DNA of 64,000 nt from Companilactobacillus halodurans (GCF_009600985.1 NZ_VDFP01000002.1:1-64000), one strand, 5' to 3'. Counted from the stretch's first letter, positions 17,866 through 26,593 are shown. Notes: generated by a model not told the origin, from the letters alone. Translations and numbers: made by a program.

Positions 17866-19177
17866 TCCCCGTGAATTAGCTGTGGAAGCATTAACTAGAA
17901 TCTTTCAAAATAGAGCTTATTCAAATATCGAAATCAATAATATTTTAAATAAGGCCGATTTGTCAGATGCTGATAGTCGTTTGATGACAAATATTGTTTA
18001 TGGCGTGATTCAAAATAAATATGTTTTGGAATATCAATTGGAACCATATTTGAAAGATAAGAAATTAGACTTGTGGCTAGATTTATTATTACAAACTGCG
18101 ATTTACCAACTGGTTTACTTAGATAAAATTCCAGCTCATGCGGTTTTAAATGAATCGACTGAAATTGCTAAAGTAAAAGCCAATCGTGGTGCCGGTAATT
18201 TAGTTAACGCGGTTTTACGTAATTTTCAACGTAATGGCTATAAACAATTGCCAAAAAGTAATTCAGTTTACGATTTAAGTCGCTTATATAGCGTGCCACG
18301 TTGGTTAGTAAGTCAATTTATTGAGCAGCAAGGCTTAGCTAAAGCTAAAGAAATTTTGAAGTCGATCAATCAAGCTTCCAGCGTCTCGATTCGCGTTAAT
18401 ACTAATAAGACAACTGTGGCGGATTTGAAAAAGATTTTAAATGATAAAGGATTTGAAGTTCATCAAAGTAAAATTTCTTCAGTTGGACTAGTTTGTGATG
18501 GCGGCAATTTGGTCAATACGGATGAATTTAGGGATGGACTATATACGATTCAAGATGAGAGTTCAATGTTGGTTGCTCCAGCATTAGATATCAAGCCTGA
18601 CAGTCACGTACTAGATGCCTGTGCTGCTCCTGGTGGCAAGACTACTCATATTGCCAGTTATATTAAAGATGGCGAAGTTACAGCTTTGGATATTCACAAA
18701 CACAAAACTAAGTTGATTCGTGATAATAGCCAAAGAATGGGTTATAGCGATATTATTAGTACCGGAGCAATCGATGCTCGAAAAGCCAAGGATGTCCTCA
18801 ACACAAAATTTGATCGAATTTTAGTTGATGCTCCTTGTTCTGGGTTAGGTTTGATTAGAAGAAAACCTGAATTAAGATACTTCCGTCAAGAAGAAGATCT
18901 TTTAAACTTACAAAGAGTACAGTTGCAAATTTTGGATAGTTTAGTTGATTTATTAGAAGTGAATGGAAAATTAGTTTTCAGTACTTGTACTTTTGATGAA
19001 GAAGAAAACGAAATGGTCGTAAAGAAATTCTTAGCAAAGCATGATAATTTTGCGATAGAGCCAGTTAAGCATGAAGCTGTGCTGGATAAATCAGTTAAAG
19101 ATGGTATGCTCAAGGTATTACCTAGCGATTACTTTACAGACGGATTCTTTATAGCAACATTCGTTAGAAAAAATTAA
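17855..19177 (+). CDS. rsmB: 16S rRNA (cytosine-967-C5)-methyltransferase RsmB
   Basis: A 440-residue protein with an N-terminal NusB-like RNA-binding domain (about 1-135) and a C-terminal SAM-dependent methyltransferase domain. Seen motifs: DACAAPGGKTTHIA (SAM site), DAPCSGLGLIRRKPE with the Cys of motif IV, and FSTCTF with the catalytic Cys of motif VI. It starts within fmt and is followed by the PP2C phosphatase after 19 bases. Confidence 0.96.
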   Translation: MKNNPRELAVEALTRIFQNRAYSNIEINNILNKADLSDADSRLMTNIVYGVIQNKYVLEYQLEPYLKDKKLDLWLDLLLQTAIYQLVYLDKIPAHAVLNESTEIAKVKANRGAGNLVNAVLRNFQRNGYKQLPKSNSVYDLSRLYSVPRWLVSQFIEQQGLAKAKEILKSINQASSVSIRVNTNKTTVADLKKILNDKGFEVHQSKISSVGLVCDGGNLVNTDEFRDGLYTIQDESSMLVAPALDIKPDSHVLDACAAPGGKTTHIASYIKDGEVTALDIHKHKTKLIRDNSQRMGYSDIISTGAIDARKAKDVLNTKFDRILVDAPCSGLGLIRRKPELRYFRQEEDLLNLQRVQLQILDSLVDLLEVNGKLVFSTCTFDEEENEMVVKKFLAKHDNFAIEPVKHEAVLDKSVKDGMLKVLPSDYFTDGFFIATFVRKN

Positions 19178-19196
19178 AGAGGTAAGGTTGGAACTG

Positions 19197-19943
19197 ATGG
19201 AATATGCGTTATTAACTGATGTTGGAAAACTCAGAGAAAACAATCAAGATTATGTGAATGTCTTTAAGAACAAAAAGGGCATTGTTTTTGGAATCGTGGC
19301 TGATGGTATGGGCGGACACCGTGGTGGTGACGTTGCTTCTGATATGGCTGTATCCCATTTAGGACATAACTTTGAAGAATCTGAAGTAGACAACATCGAT
19401 GAGCTTCGCGAATGGATCATTCGCGAATTGAGTAAGGAAAATGACAGAATCGTTTCCGTTTCGAATCAGTTCGATGATTTGAGCGGAATGGGGACCACTA
19501 TGGTTGGCGTTTTCTTTGTTGGTGGCAAAATGATGGTCGTAAATGTCGGTGATTCAAGATGTTATATCTATACTGACGGCGATTTGAAGCAATTGAGCGT
19601 CGATCATTCATTAGTTCACGAATTATTGGAGACAGGTCAGATCAGTCCTGAGGAAGCTAAGAACCATCCTCAGAAAAATATTATTACTCAAACATTAGGC
19701 GTTTCTCAAACTGTACAGCCGCGAGTTAAAGACTTCGACTTAGTAGAAAATGCTATTATTTTGTTATGTACCGATGGTTTGACTAACATGGTACCAGAAC
19801 CAGAGATTAAAAAGATTCTCTCAGAAAAAATAAGTTTGGAAGCTAAATGTCATCTGTTAGTTGACAAAGCTAACTCTGCTGGTGGAAGAGACAATATCAC
19901 CGCCTTACTCTTTTCTACAAAAGATAACGGAGGTAATCATTAG
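19197..19943 (+). CDS. stp: PP2C-family Ser/Thr protein phosphatase (Stp/PrpC)
   Basis: A 248-residue metal-dependent phosphatase that reverses the action of the adjacent PASTA kinase. Metal-binding acidic residues lie in ENNQD, ADGMGGH, CTDGLTN and GGRDNIT, and GDSRCYIY is the usual core strand. I start at the ATG at 19197 (MEYALLTDVGK), where AAGG lies 9 bases upstream; a TTG 9 bases earlier with a GAGG is an alternative adding three residues. Its TAG abuts the kinase ATG. Confidence 0.95.
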   Translation: MEYALLTDVGKLRENNQDYVNVFKNKKGIVFGIVADGMGGHRGGDVASDMAVSHLGHNFEESEVDNIDELREWIIRELSKENDRIVSVSNQFDDLSGMGTTMVGVFFVGGKMMVVNVGDSRCYIYTDGDLKQLSVDHSLVHELLETGQISPEEAKNHPQKNIITQTLGVSQTVQPRVKDFDLVENAIILLCTDGLTNMVPEPEIKKILSEKISLEAKCHLLVDKANSAGGRDNITALLFSTKDNGGNH

Positions 19944-21935
19944 ATGGAAAAAGGTTATCTAGTAGGCGGTCGTTATGAGATTCTAGGTACACTTGGTGAA
20001 GGCGGAATGGCTAATGTTTATTTAGCCAATGACACACTGTTAAATCGCAAAGTAGCAGTTAAAGCGTTGCGATATGATCTTCAAGATGACGAATCAGTTA
20101 AACGGAGATTTGGGCGTGAAGCCAAGGCAACTAGTGGTCTCTCGAATCCAAACATAGTAAATGTTTTAGATGTTGGTAATGACAACGGAGTGCAATACAT
20201 TGTAATTGAATATGTCGATGGACCTAATTTGAAGAAATATATCCGGATGCATTTTCCAATTCCGTATCACGAAGTTGTCGATATAATGAAGCAAATTTGT
20301 ATGGCAGTTTCAGATGCACATGAGCACGGAATTATTCATCGTGATTTGAAACCAGAAAATATTCTGGTCGAAGAGAAAAAAGATCCGATACAAGTCAAAG
20401 TGTCTGATTTTGGAATAGCCCTAGCTTTAAGCGAACGTTCGATTACGCGTACGAATTCGCTTTTAGGTTCAGTGCATTATATGTCGCCAGAACAAATCAA
20501 AGGACGCTCAGCAACCGTTTTGTCCGATATCTATGCTTTAGGAATAATTTTATTTGAATTATTGACCAAGCATGTACCTTTTACTGGTGACACAGCCGTA
20601 ACAGTCGCATTGAAGCATTCTAAAGAAGAAATGCCTGACTTGAAAAAAATTGATCCTAATATTCCCCAGCCGCTGGAAAACGTTGTCTTAAAAGCAACAG
20701 CTAAAGACCCAGATCAACGTTACCAATCGGTCAAGGAAATGGGTGAAGATCTTAGCACTTGTTTAATGCCAGAACGTTCCCAAGAACCTAAATTTATCCC
20801 AACTCCAATAAATGATTTAGAGGAAACTCGAGTAATGGAGCCTTTGGATGAATCAAAGGATGAATCTACTTCGCAAGAAGAGCGTCCCAAGAAGAAAATG
20901 AGTCGTAAGAGAAAGATTGTTTTATTAGCGTCACTTGTGCCAATAGTATTGATATTGTTTGTGATAGCGATGGTAATTAAAAGCAATCAAGAGACGACAG
21001 TCCCTGATTTATATAATTTGACAGTCAAACAAGCTGGAGTCATGTTGAAGAGCTCGAATCTGTCGACCGGCGATGTTTCAAAAGAAAATGATGATGATAT
21101 TGAAGCAGGTCATGTCATCAAATCAATTCCGGTCAAAGGTTTAAAATTGAAAAATGGCGCTAAAGTTAATTTGGTTGTTAGCTTGGGTGCTAAGTACTAT
21201 AAAGTCCCTAAGCTGGTTGGTAAACAATATGACGACGTTTCTGATAATTTGGAAAAACGTGGTTTTAAAGTCAAATTGAAATATAAAGCTACGAATGATT
21301 ATTCTGCAGGAACAATTATTAAGCAAAGTATTCCTGGTGGCAAAAAAGTCGTTACCAAGAATAAATCTTTGACATTGACGATAGCTAAAGTTAAAACCGT
21401 CAAACCGAAGATGGTCAAAGTACGTGATTTGACGGGTTATAATTTAAAGAGCATTCAAGATTATGCAGATGAAGCTGGTTTGACCTTGAGTACTTCTTAT
21501 GAATATTCAGATGAAACTGAGGAAGGAATCTTGATAAGTCAAACTCCTTCCGCAAATAGTACTATTGCTAAAGGTGGCACATTATCAGTCGTTATTTCTA
21601 AGGGCCAAGATGAAAGCAAGTCTAATTCAAGCGATAAAGATAGCGACAGTGACAGCGATAGTAATAGCAGTAATGACAGCAATAATAGCAATAGTTCGTC
21701 AAGCACGACGACGGTAAATAAAGAAATCACGGTTCCTTTTGATAGCAATGGCGATAATGAAGTGACGATTTATATTTCTGATGCGACCCACAGTATCAAT
21801 ACGCCGTATAAGTCAATGACGATAACAGCAGATACACCAGTAACATTGAGTTTCAATTTAAGAGATGGACAAACTGGATCCTACGTAGTTGAACGTGATA
21901 ACAAGACAGTTCTAGGCGGTTCAGTAAATAGGTGA
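19944..21935 (+). CDS. pknB: PASTA-domain Ser/Thr protein kinase (PrkC/StkP type)
   Basis: A 663-residue membrane kinase that senses muropeptides or lipid II and controls cell-wall and division proteins. Kinase domain 10-275: glycine loop GEGGMANVY, Lys40, catalytic Asp134 in HRDLKPEN, DFG 155-157, activation-loop threonines before GSVHYMSPEQ. One transmembrane helix at about 324-346 follows a basic juxtamembrane stretch. Three PASTA repeats lie at about 352-415, 420-483 and 490-554. Then comes an unusual Ser/Asp/Asn-rich linker (556-591) and a C-terminal beta-rich domain of ~70 residues. It overlaps nothing but directly follows stp and precedes rsgA by 3 bases. Confidence 0.97.
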   Translation: MEKGYLVGGRYEILGTLGEGGMANVYLANDTLLNRKVAVKALRYDLQDDESVKRRFGREAKATSGLSNPNIVNVLDVGNDNGVQYIVIEYVDGPNLKKYIRMHFPIPYHEVVDIMKQICMAVSDAHEHGIIHRDLKPENILVEEKKDPIQVKVSDFGIALALSERSITRTNSLLGSVHYMSPEQIKGRSATVLSDIYALGIILFELLTKHVPFTGDTAVTVALKHSKEEMPDLKKIDPNIPQPLENVVLKATAKDPDQRYQSVKEMGEDLSTCLMPERSQEPKFIPTPINDLEETRVMEPLDESKDESTSQEERPKKKMSRKRKIVLLASLVPIVLILFVIAMVIKSNQETTVPDLYNLTVKQAGVMLKSSNLSTGDVSKENDDDIEAGHVIKSIPVKGLKLKNGAKVNLVVSLGAKYYKVPKLVGKQYDDVSDNLEKRGFKVKLKYKATNDYSAGTIIKQSIPGGKKVVTKNKSLTLTIAKVKTVKPKMVKVRDLTGYNLKSIQDYADEAGLTLSTSYEYSDETEEGILISQTPSANSTIAKGGTLSVVISKGQDESKSNSSDKDSDSDSDSNSSNDSNNSNSSSSTTTVNKEITVPFDSNGDNEVTIYISDATHSINTPYKSMTITADTPVTLSFNLRDGQTGSYVVERDNKTVLGGSVNR

Positions 21936-21938
21936 TGT

Positions 21939-22829
21939 ATGGAAAAAACAGGTAGAATTATAAAATCAATCAGTGGATTTTATGATGTCTTAGATGATGA
22001 AAGTGAAGAACTGATTCGCACGCGTGCCAGAGGCAATTTTAGAAAACGTAAGATTAAGCCTTTGGTCGGCGACAAAGTTAAATTTGATGCCACCGGCGAT
22101 TTAGGCTATATTTTAGAAATTTTGCCTCGTGACAACAGTTTAGTTCGTCCACCAATTGCTAATGTCGATCAAGCAATCGTGGTTACTTCATCAGCTGAGC
22201 CTAATTTTTCGAGTAATTTATTAGATAAAATTTTGCTTAATATTGAGCATAACGGGATTACACCTTTGATTTATTTAACGAAGGCTGATCTCTTAACAAA
22301 TGAGCAATATTTAGAATTAAAACAAACTTTATCGGGTTATCATGAGGCAGGATATCAAGTATTTGATGACCAAGACAGTTATAATGAAAAGCAGGTCGAT
22401 AAACTCAAACAAACTTTTGCTAATAAAGTGACTGTTTTTACAGGTCAATCAGGAGCTGGCAAATCAACTTTGTTGAATCATATTGATAAAGATTTGGGAC
22501 TAGCTACAGCTGCAATCTCACAAACCTTGAATCGTGGGAAACATACAACTAGACAAGTTTCACTATTCGATATTTTTGACGGATTAGTGGCTGATACGCC
22601 CGGATTTTCATCGATTGACTTACAAACAATCACTCCAGAAGAGTTACCAACGTTATATCCTGAGTTTTTGAGATACAGTGGCGAGTGCCAATTTAGAGGC
22701 TGTCGTCATGTTAATGAACCAAATTGTAAGGTTAAAGAAGAACTTGCCGAGGGTAAGATAATGCAGAGTCGTTATGACAATTATCTATACTTTTTAAACG
22801 AAATTAATTCGTACAAAAAAAGATATTGA
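21939..22829 (+). CDS. rsgA: Ribosome small-subunit GTPase RsgA
   Basis: A 296-residue circularly permuted GTPase for late 30S maturation. An N-terminal OB domain (1-70) is followed by the GTPase with motif order G4 (LTKAD), G5, G1 (GQSGAGKST), G2 (RGKHTTRQV), G3 (DTPGFSS). The C-terminal zinc domain has CQFRGCRHVNEPNC. The start is ATG at 21939, with GGTGATG overlapping the kinase stop. Order stp-pknB-rsgA-rpe-thiN is the conserved Firmicute arrangement. Confidence 0.97.
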   Translation: MEKTGRIIKSISGFYDVLDDESEELIRTRARGNFRKRKIKPLVGDKVKFDATGDLGYILEILPRDNSLVRPPIANVDQAIVVTSSAEPNFSSNLLDKILLNIEHNGITPLIYLTKADLLTNEQYLELKQTLSGYHEAGYQVFDDQDSYNEKQVDKLKQTFANKVTVFTGQSGAGKSTLLNHIDKDLGLATAAISQTLNRGKHTTRQVSLFDIFDGLVADTPGFSSIDLQTITPEELPTLYPEFLRYSGECQFRGCRHVNEPNCKVKEELAEGKIMQSRYDNYLYFLNEINSYKKRY

Positions 22830-22842
22830 GGAGTTGAATTAT

Positions 22843-23514
22843 ATGACAGTAAAGATTGCACCATCAATTTTATCTGCAGATATTATGAATTTAGAGCGTG
22901 ACGTGAAAGCAGCTGAACAAGCTGGAGCAGACTTATTCCATATTGATATTATGGACGGTCATTTTGTTCCAAATATGTCCTTTAGTCCTAGCGTGGTCGA
23001 AGGGATGTGTAGAGTCACTGATAAACCATTAGATGTACATATGATGATTGAAAATCCAGATGCATATGTTAAACCAATGGTCGATGCTGGTGCCGATACG
23101 ATTTTAGTTCATGCTGAAAGTACGCAACATATTTACCGTTCAATTGATTTAATCAAGAGTTATGGCGTTAAAGCTGGAGTAGTCGTTAATCCGGGAACGC
23201 CTTTAGAAACAGTTAAAGAGTTATTCCCAGTGATTGATCAGATTCTTGTTATGACAGTTAATCCAGGCTTTGGCGGTCAAAAATTTATTCCTAATATGAT
23301 TAAGAAAATTCAACGTTTGGATCAACTTCGTCAAACAGCAGCCGACGACGATTTTGAGATTGAAGTTGATGGTGGAATCAATGCTGACACAATTGCTAAA
23401 TGTTCCAAAGCAGGAGCAGATATTTTTGTAGCCGGCTCATATCTTTTCAATGGTCAAGATGGACTGAAGGATAGGATCGACAACTTGAAGAAATTGGCAA
23501 AGAAAGAGGAATAA
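22843..23514 (+). CDS. rpe: Ribulose-phosphate 3-epimerase
   Basis: A 223-residue TIM-barrel enzyme of the pentose-phosphate pathway (ribulose-5-P to xylulose-5-P), which feeds phosphoketolase in heterofermentative growth. Motifs: APSILSADIM, HIDIMDGHFVPN with metal-binding His/Asp, LDVHMMIENPD, MTVNPGFGGQ and EVDGGIN. The ATG at 22843 follows GAGGAG by 9 bases. Its stop overlaps the thiN start (TAATG). Confidence 0.96.
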   Translation: MTVKIAPSILSADIMNLERDVKAAEQAGADLFHIDIMDGHFVPNMSFSPSVVEGMCRVTDKPLDVHMMIENPDAYVKPMVDAGADTILVHAESTQHIYRSIDLIKSYGVKAGVVVNPGTPLETVKELFPVIDQILVMTVNPGFGGQKFIPNMIKKIQRLDQLRQTAADDDFEIEVDGGINADTIAKCSKAGADIFVAGSYLFNGQDGLKDRIDNLKKLAKKEE

Positions 23515-24173
23515 TGAAACGAGTTAATATCCTCTTAGGCGGTCCTGAAAGTGAGTACCCTGATGAATTGAGCCAAAGTATCAAAGCTATTCCTGGACCA
23601 TGGGTTGGTGCCGATCGTGGAGGCTTGCATCTTTTGGCTAACGGCATCATTCCAGAAATTGTTATCGGCGATTTTGACTCGATTGGGAAAAAGGAACAAA
23701 AACTCTTACGTGATAACGTACCTGATTTTGAGAAATTTCCACCAGAAAAAGATGATACCGATTCAGAATTATGTTTGTTAGCAGTTAGGGAAAAATTCAA
23801 TCCTCAAGAATATTATGTTTATGGTGCCACGGGCGGAAGAATTGACCATTTTTTAGTTAATTTGTTCTTGCCCTATGACCCAAGATTTTTAGACTTTTTT
23901 GATAAATTGTATTTTAAAGCAGCTACGAATACGATTAGATTCTTTCGTCCCGGTCGCTATACGATTTATCACGAAAATAGCATGCAGTATGTGGCTTTCG
24001 TAAACCTGGGACCAGTGACGCATTTGAATTTGTTCGATGCTAAATATAAATTAAAAGATTTCAGCGCTGGTCACCCAATCAGTTGGGCCAGTAATGAATT
24101 TGTCAAAGGAACGATTGATTTCAGCTTTGAAAGTGGAATTGTCGCTGTCATCCAAAGTAAAGACAAAAAATAA
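23514..24173 (+). CDS. thiN: Thiamine pyrophosphokinase
   Basis: A 219-residue ThiN that makes thiamine diphosphate from thiamine and ATP. Seen: GGPESEYP, VGADRGGLHLL with the conserved Asp, VIGDFDS, KDDTDSEL and GATGGRIDHFL, all typical of the ATP and thiamine sites. Translationally coupled to rpe. In Bacilli the next gene is normally rpmB; here about 7 kb of other genes intervenes. Confidence 0.95.
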   Translation: MKRVNILLGGPESEYPDELSQSIKAIPGPWVGADRGGLHLLANGIIPEIVIGDFDSIGKKEQKLLRDNVPDFEKFPPEKDDTDSELCLLAVREKFNPQEYYVYGATGGRIDHFLVNLFLPYDPRFLDFFDKLYFKAATNTIRFFRPGRYTIYHENSMQYVAFVNLGPVTHLNLFDAKYKLKDFSAGHPISWASNEFVKGTIDFSFESGIVAVIQSKDKK

Positions 24174-24228
24174 AAATAAGTATTTCATAATCGTTTAATT
24201 TTTTTCGATATGAAATACTTATTTTTTT
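24174..24228 (+). terminator. Terminator of the gmk/priA-to-thiN run
   Basis: A perfect 16-bp AT-rich stem (24174-24189 with 24209-24224) begins right after the thiN stop and is followed by a T run to 24228. Confidence 0.85.
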
Positions 24229-24350
24229 ATTTCATAAGAGAATTGCTCTGTGAAATTTTCATGAACTTAAATAATGATAGAGGATTGTTAACCTCACAAT
24301 TTGTCCTGTGTTTATAATTATTACACAGAGAACATTACTAGAAGATAAAA

Positions 24351-24494
24351 ATGGAGAGAGGGAGCAATCTATTATTCTATATAATATTTTTCTTTAGTTA
24401 TGTAATTATTTGCTTAATAATTTCAACAATTAAAACACTGGCGGGGCGTTTAATAACGGGGAAGAAAAAACATTCAAAAAAACTTTTTAGATAA
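24351..24494 (+). CDS. Putative small membrane peptide (47 aa)
   Basis: An open frame of 47 codons with one long hydrophobic segment (residues 7-27: LLFYIIFFFSYVIICLII at its core) and a strongly basic tail (GKKKHSKKLFR). This amphipathic layout, with one helix and a positive C-terminus, is that of a real small membrane protein or a toxin-like peptide. The weak point is translation: only AGAAGA precedes the ATG, while a much better GGAGAGAGGGAG lies inside the first codons with no good start after it. A TATAAT (24313-24318) lies upstream without a convincing -35. It stands alone between the thiN terminator and the T-box promoter. I do not recognise the family. Confidence 0.4.
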   Translation: MERGSNLLFYIIFFFSYVIICLIISTIKTLAGRLITGKKKHSKKLFR

Positions 24495-24608
24495 TTTTTT
24501 AAAAATCTTAGATCCAACAAAATGGATTTATTTATTTTTATAGAGAAACTAATAAATTTATCTATAAAACTACTTAATTAAAAAATTAAAAGTTTTTTTG
24601 AATTATTA
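24495..24608. other. AT-rich spacer upstream of the T-box promoter
   Basis: About 115 bp of very AT-rich sequence with several A and T runs. I see no coding frame, terminator or repeat in it. It may act as an upstream A-tract region for the promoter that follows. Confidence 0.4.
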
Positions 24609-24637
24609 TTGACAAGATGAGTTTATAGGCGTAGATT
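24609..24637 (+). promoter_or_regulatory. Promoter of the T-box/metQ-luxS operon
   Basis: A perfect TTGACA (24609-24614) is followed by a 17-bp spacer and TAGATT (24632-24637). Transcription would begin near 24645, just before the T-box Stem I. Confidence 0.7.
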
Positions 24638-24659
24638 TATCATCAATCAAACAATTAAA

Positions 24660-24936
24660 ACTTATTTAATTTCATTAGGCGTTGAAGAGAAGAGTAGATC
24701 AATTATTAGTTTAGATAGTGACCGCTATTTAGTGAAAAGGCGGGACGAAAGTTGATTGAAGATGAGCTTGGAGTCTTACTGAGGTGAAAGCCAAAGTACG
24801 CAAGGATGCGATATCATCCCGGACATGTTAGTGTCGTTGAGGTATCTTGTATGAGCAAGATATGAATTAGGGTGGTACCACGGTGATCGTCCCTACATTG
24901 CAGAGTTAGTTTGTGTGCAGTGTAGGGGCGATTTTT
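24660..24936 (+). promoter_or_regulatory. T-box riboswitch, probably methionine-specific
   Basis: A full T-box leader. Stem I starts around 24676, with AGAGTAG on its 5' side, the AGTGACC and GGGACGAAAG elements, and a 3' loop GAAGATGAGC holding the candidate specifier ATG at 24762-24764 (GAT at 24761-24763 is the other frame). A Stem III-type hairpin lies at 24841-24862. The T-box core AGGGTGGTACCACGG (24869-24883) has the UGGU bulge that pairs with uncharged tRNA. The antiterminator spans 24868-24895 and competes with a 15-bp terminator (24888-24902 with 24916-24930, then TTTTT). Methionine is favoured because metQ and luxS follow. Confidence 0.9.
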
Positions 24937-24996
24937 GCGTTCTCTTAGTGGTTTCACCACTTAGAGAACGCAAACGGGGGCGTCTAATTGACGCCC
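24936..24996 (+). other. Two further hairpins in the metQ leader
   Basis: Directly after the T-box terminator come a 16-bp near-perfect stem (24936-24951 with 24957-24972, one mismatch, 5-base loop) and a second stem (GGGCGTC 24978-24984 with GACGCCC 24990-24996). Neither is followed by a T run. They lie in the readthrough transcript only and could protect or process the metQ mRNA. Confidence 0.55.
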
Positions 24997-25160
24997 GTGA
25001 ATCATATTTCATAAAATCCATTTCCTTAATTTTAAGCACTTCAATTCAACCACCAAACCAATTCCTACCAACCAAGAACTACCACAAAAATACCACAAAA
25101 AAGCTGGTGGGAATTAACCAATAGAAATTAAATAAACCACATCAAACGAGGAGGCTTTAC

Positions 25161-25190
25161 ATGTTTGAGTTTTGGCTGATGCCAAACTGA
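25161..25190 (+). CDS. Nine-codon upstream ORF in the metQ leader
   Basis: A strong GAGGAGG lies 6 bases before an ATG that opens a 9-codon frame, MFEFWLMPN, then TGA. The distance to the metQ ATG is 39 bases. The ORF itself overlaps a hairpin with an 8-bp stem (25168-25176 with 25181-25188). The codons include TTT, TGG and ATG. It may be a translated leader peptide that tunes metQ translation, or a decoy site. Its ribosome-binding site is as good as that of any gene nearby, which argues against chance. Confidence 0.45.
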   Translation: MFEFWLMPN

Positions 25191-25229
25191 AAAATTAGAG
25201 TTTGATTAGAACAATCGAGGGGGAGAATC

Positions 25230-26081
25230 ATGAAGAATTCAAAAAGGATATTATTTTCAATCGTTTTAGCATTATCGGTGTTCTTATTAGTTGGCTGTGG
25301 CAAACAAGCTAAAGCAACTGAGGAAGGTAATGTGGTGATTGGTTCGCAAGGCTCAGACTTAAATATCTGGGAACATATTGCTAAGAGTCCACAAGCTAAA
25401 GATTTAGGCTTGAATATCAAGACCAAAGAGATTACTGATGGAGCTCAATTAAACAAAGCTACTACCGAAGGTGAAGTTGATGTCAATGCCTTTCAATCCT
25501 GGTCTTATTTCCAAGCTTACAATAAGCAAAATCCTAAAGGTAAATTAGCAGCTTTAGGTACAACTTACTTGGAACCTTTAGGAATTTATTCAAAGAAATA
25601 TAAGAAAGTGAGCGATATTCCTGATGGTACGACCATTGCTATCGCTAATAATCCAGCCAATACATCACGTGACTTATTGTTATTGCAAAAAGCTGGTTTG
25701 ATTACCTTGAAGAAGAATTTCAATGCTTTAGGCAATACCAAAGATATCACTGCTAATCCTAAGAATTTGAAATTCAAGGAAATCGATGATACTACCGGAC
25801 CAAGAGTTTTGAATGATGTGCCAGTTGTTTTGATTTCTAACACAGTTGCTCTTGAAAGTGGTTTGCATGTTTTGACTGATTCGATTTATCACGAAAAAGT
25901 TGACCAAAGCACTCAAGATAACATCAACATCTTGGCAACAGCCAACAAGAATAAGAACAACAAAACTTATCAAAAACTTGTTAAGTTGTACCACAACAAG
26001 AAGATTCAAAAGTATATTCAAAGGAAATACTACGGAACAAAGATTGAGGTTAATAAATCAATCTCAGATTTAGATAAATAA
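25230..26081 (+). CDS. metQ: Methionine-binding lipoprotein (MetQ/NlpA family)
   Basis: A 283-residue substrate-binding lipoprotein of a methionine ABC importer. The signal peptide has a basic MKNSKR start, hydrophobic core and lipobox LVGC with Cys23 as the lipidated residue. The mature part shows NlpA-family features: IGSQGSDLNIWEHIA, VDVNAFQSWSYFQAYN, ALGTTYLEPLGIYS and IANNPANTSRD. GAGGGGGAG precedes the ATG. It is first in a T-box-controlled operon with luxS and an SDR gene. The ATPase and permease (MetN, MetI) are not in the window. A close paralogue follows at 27585. Confidence 0.93.
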   Translation: MKNSKRILFSIVLALSVFLLVGCGKQAKATEEGNVVIGSQGSDLNIWEHIAKSPQAKDLGLNIKTKEITDGAQLNKATTEGEVDVNAFQSWSYFQAYNKQNPKGKLAALGTTYLEPLGIYSKKYKKVSDIPDGTTIAIANNPANTSRDLLLLQKAGLITLKKNFNALGNTKDITANPKNLKFKEIDDTTGPRVLNDVPVVLISNTVALESGLHVLTDSIYHEKVDQSTQDNINILATANKNKNNKTYQKLVKLYHNKKIQKYIQRKYYGTKIEVNKSISDLDK

Positions 26082-26101
26082 AAATTTAGGAGATATTAAT
26101 T

Positions 26102-26575
26102 ATGGCAAAAGTTGAAAGTTTTACATTGGATCACACAAAAGTAAAGGCACCTTACGTTAGATTGATTACTGAAGAACATGGAGAAAAGGGCGACGCTATT
26201 TCAAACTTTGATTTGCGTTTAGTTCAACCAAATGAAAATGCAATTCCTACCGCTGGCTTACATACGATTGAGCATTTACTAGCTGGACTACTTAGAGATA
26301 GATTAGATGGCGTGATTGACTGTTCACCATTTGGCTGTCGTACAGGTTTTCACTTAATTACTTGGGGTGAACACTCAACAACCGAAGTTGCCAAAGCTTT
26401 GAAAGGCTCACTTGAAGAAATTGCCGATAAGGTTGAATGGAAGGACGTTCAAGGAACAGACAAGTACAGCTGTGGTAATTATCGTGACCACTCACTATTC
26501 TCAGCTAAGGAATGGTCAAAGAAGATTCTTGACGAAGGTATCTCTAACGACCCATACGAACGTCACGTAATCTAG
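26102..26575 (+). CDS. luxS: S-ribosylhomocysteine lyase LuxS
   Basis: A 157-residue iron- or zinc-dependent enzyme that splits S-ribosylhomocysteine into homocysteine and DPD, the precursor of autoinducer-2. Metal ligands His54 and His58 lie in HTIEH and Cys124 in [10 protein letters not shown]; Cys79 in FGCRTGF matches the conserved active-site Cys. AGGAG precedes the ATG. Its place behind a T-box with metQ fits a role in recycling the activated methyl cycle when methionine runs low, rather than signalling alone. The partner nucleosidase (pfs) is not in the window. Confidence 0.97.
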   Translation: MAKVESFTLDHTKVKAPYVRLITEEHGEKGDAISNFDLRLVQPNENAIPTAGLHTIEHLLAGLLRDRLDGVIDCSPFGCRTGFHLITWGEHSTTEVAKALKGSLEEIADKVEWKDVQGTDKYSCGNYRDHSLFSAKEWSKKILDEGISNDPYERHVI

Positions 26576-26593
26576 TCAAAAGAAGGTAGAACA

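Noticed and set aside
21600-21720. Degenerate AGC/GAT-type repeats considered as a possible CRISPR or minisatellite
   Set aside because: They are in frame and encode the Ser/Asp/Asn linker of the PASTA kinase; spacing is irregular and there are no spacers.
24915-25124. A 69-codon open frame starting in the T-box terminator
   Set aside because: It lies across the terminator and two downstream hairpins, has no ribosome-binding site, and its composition follows the RNA stems.
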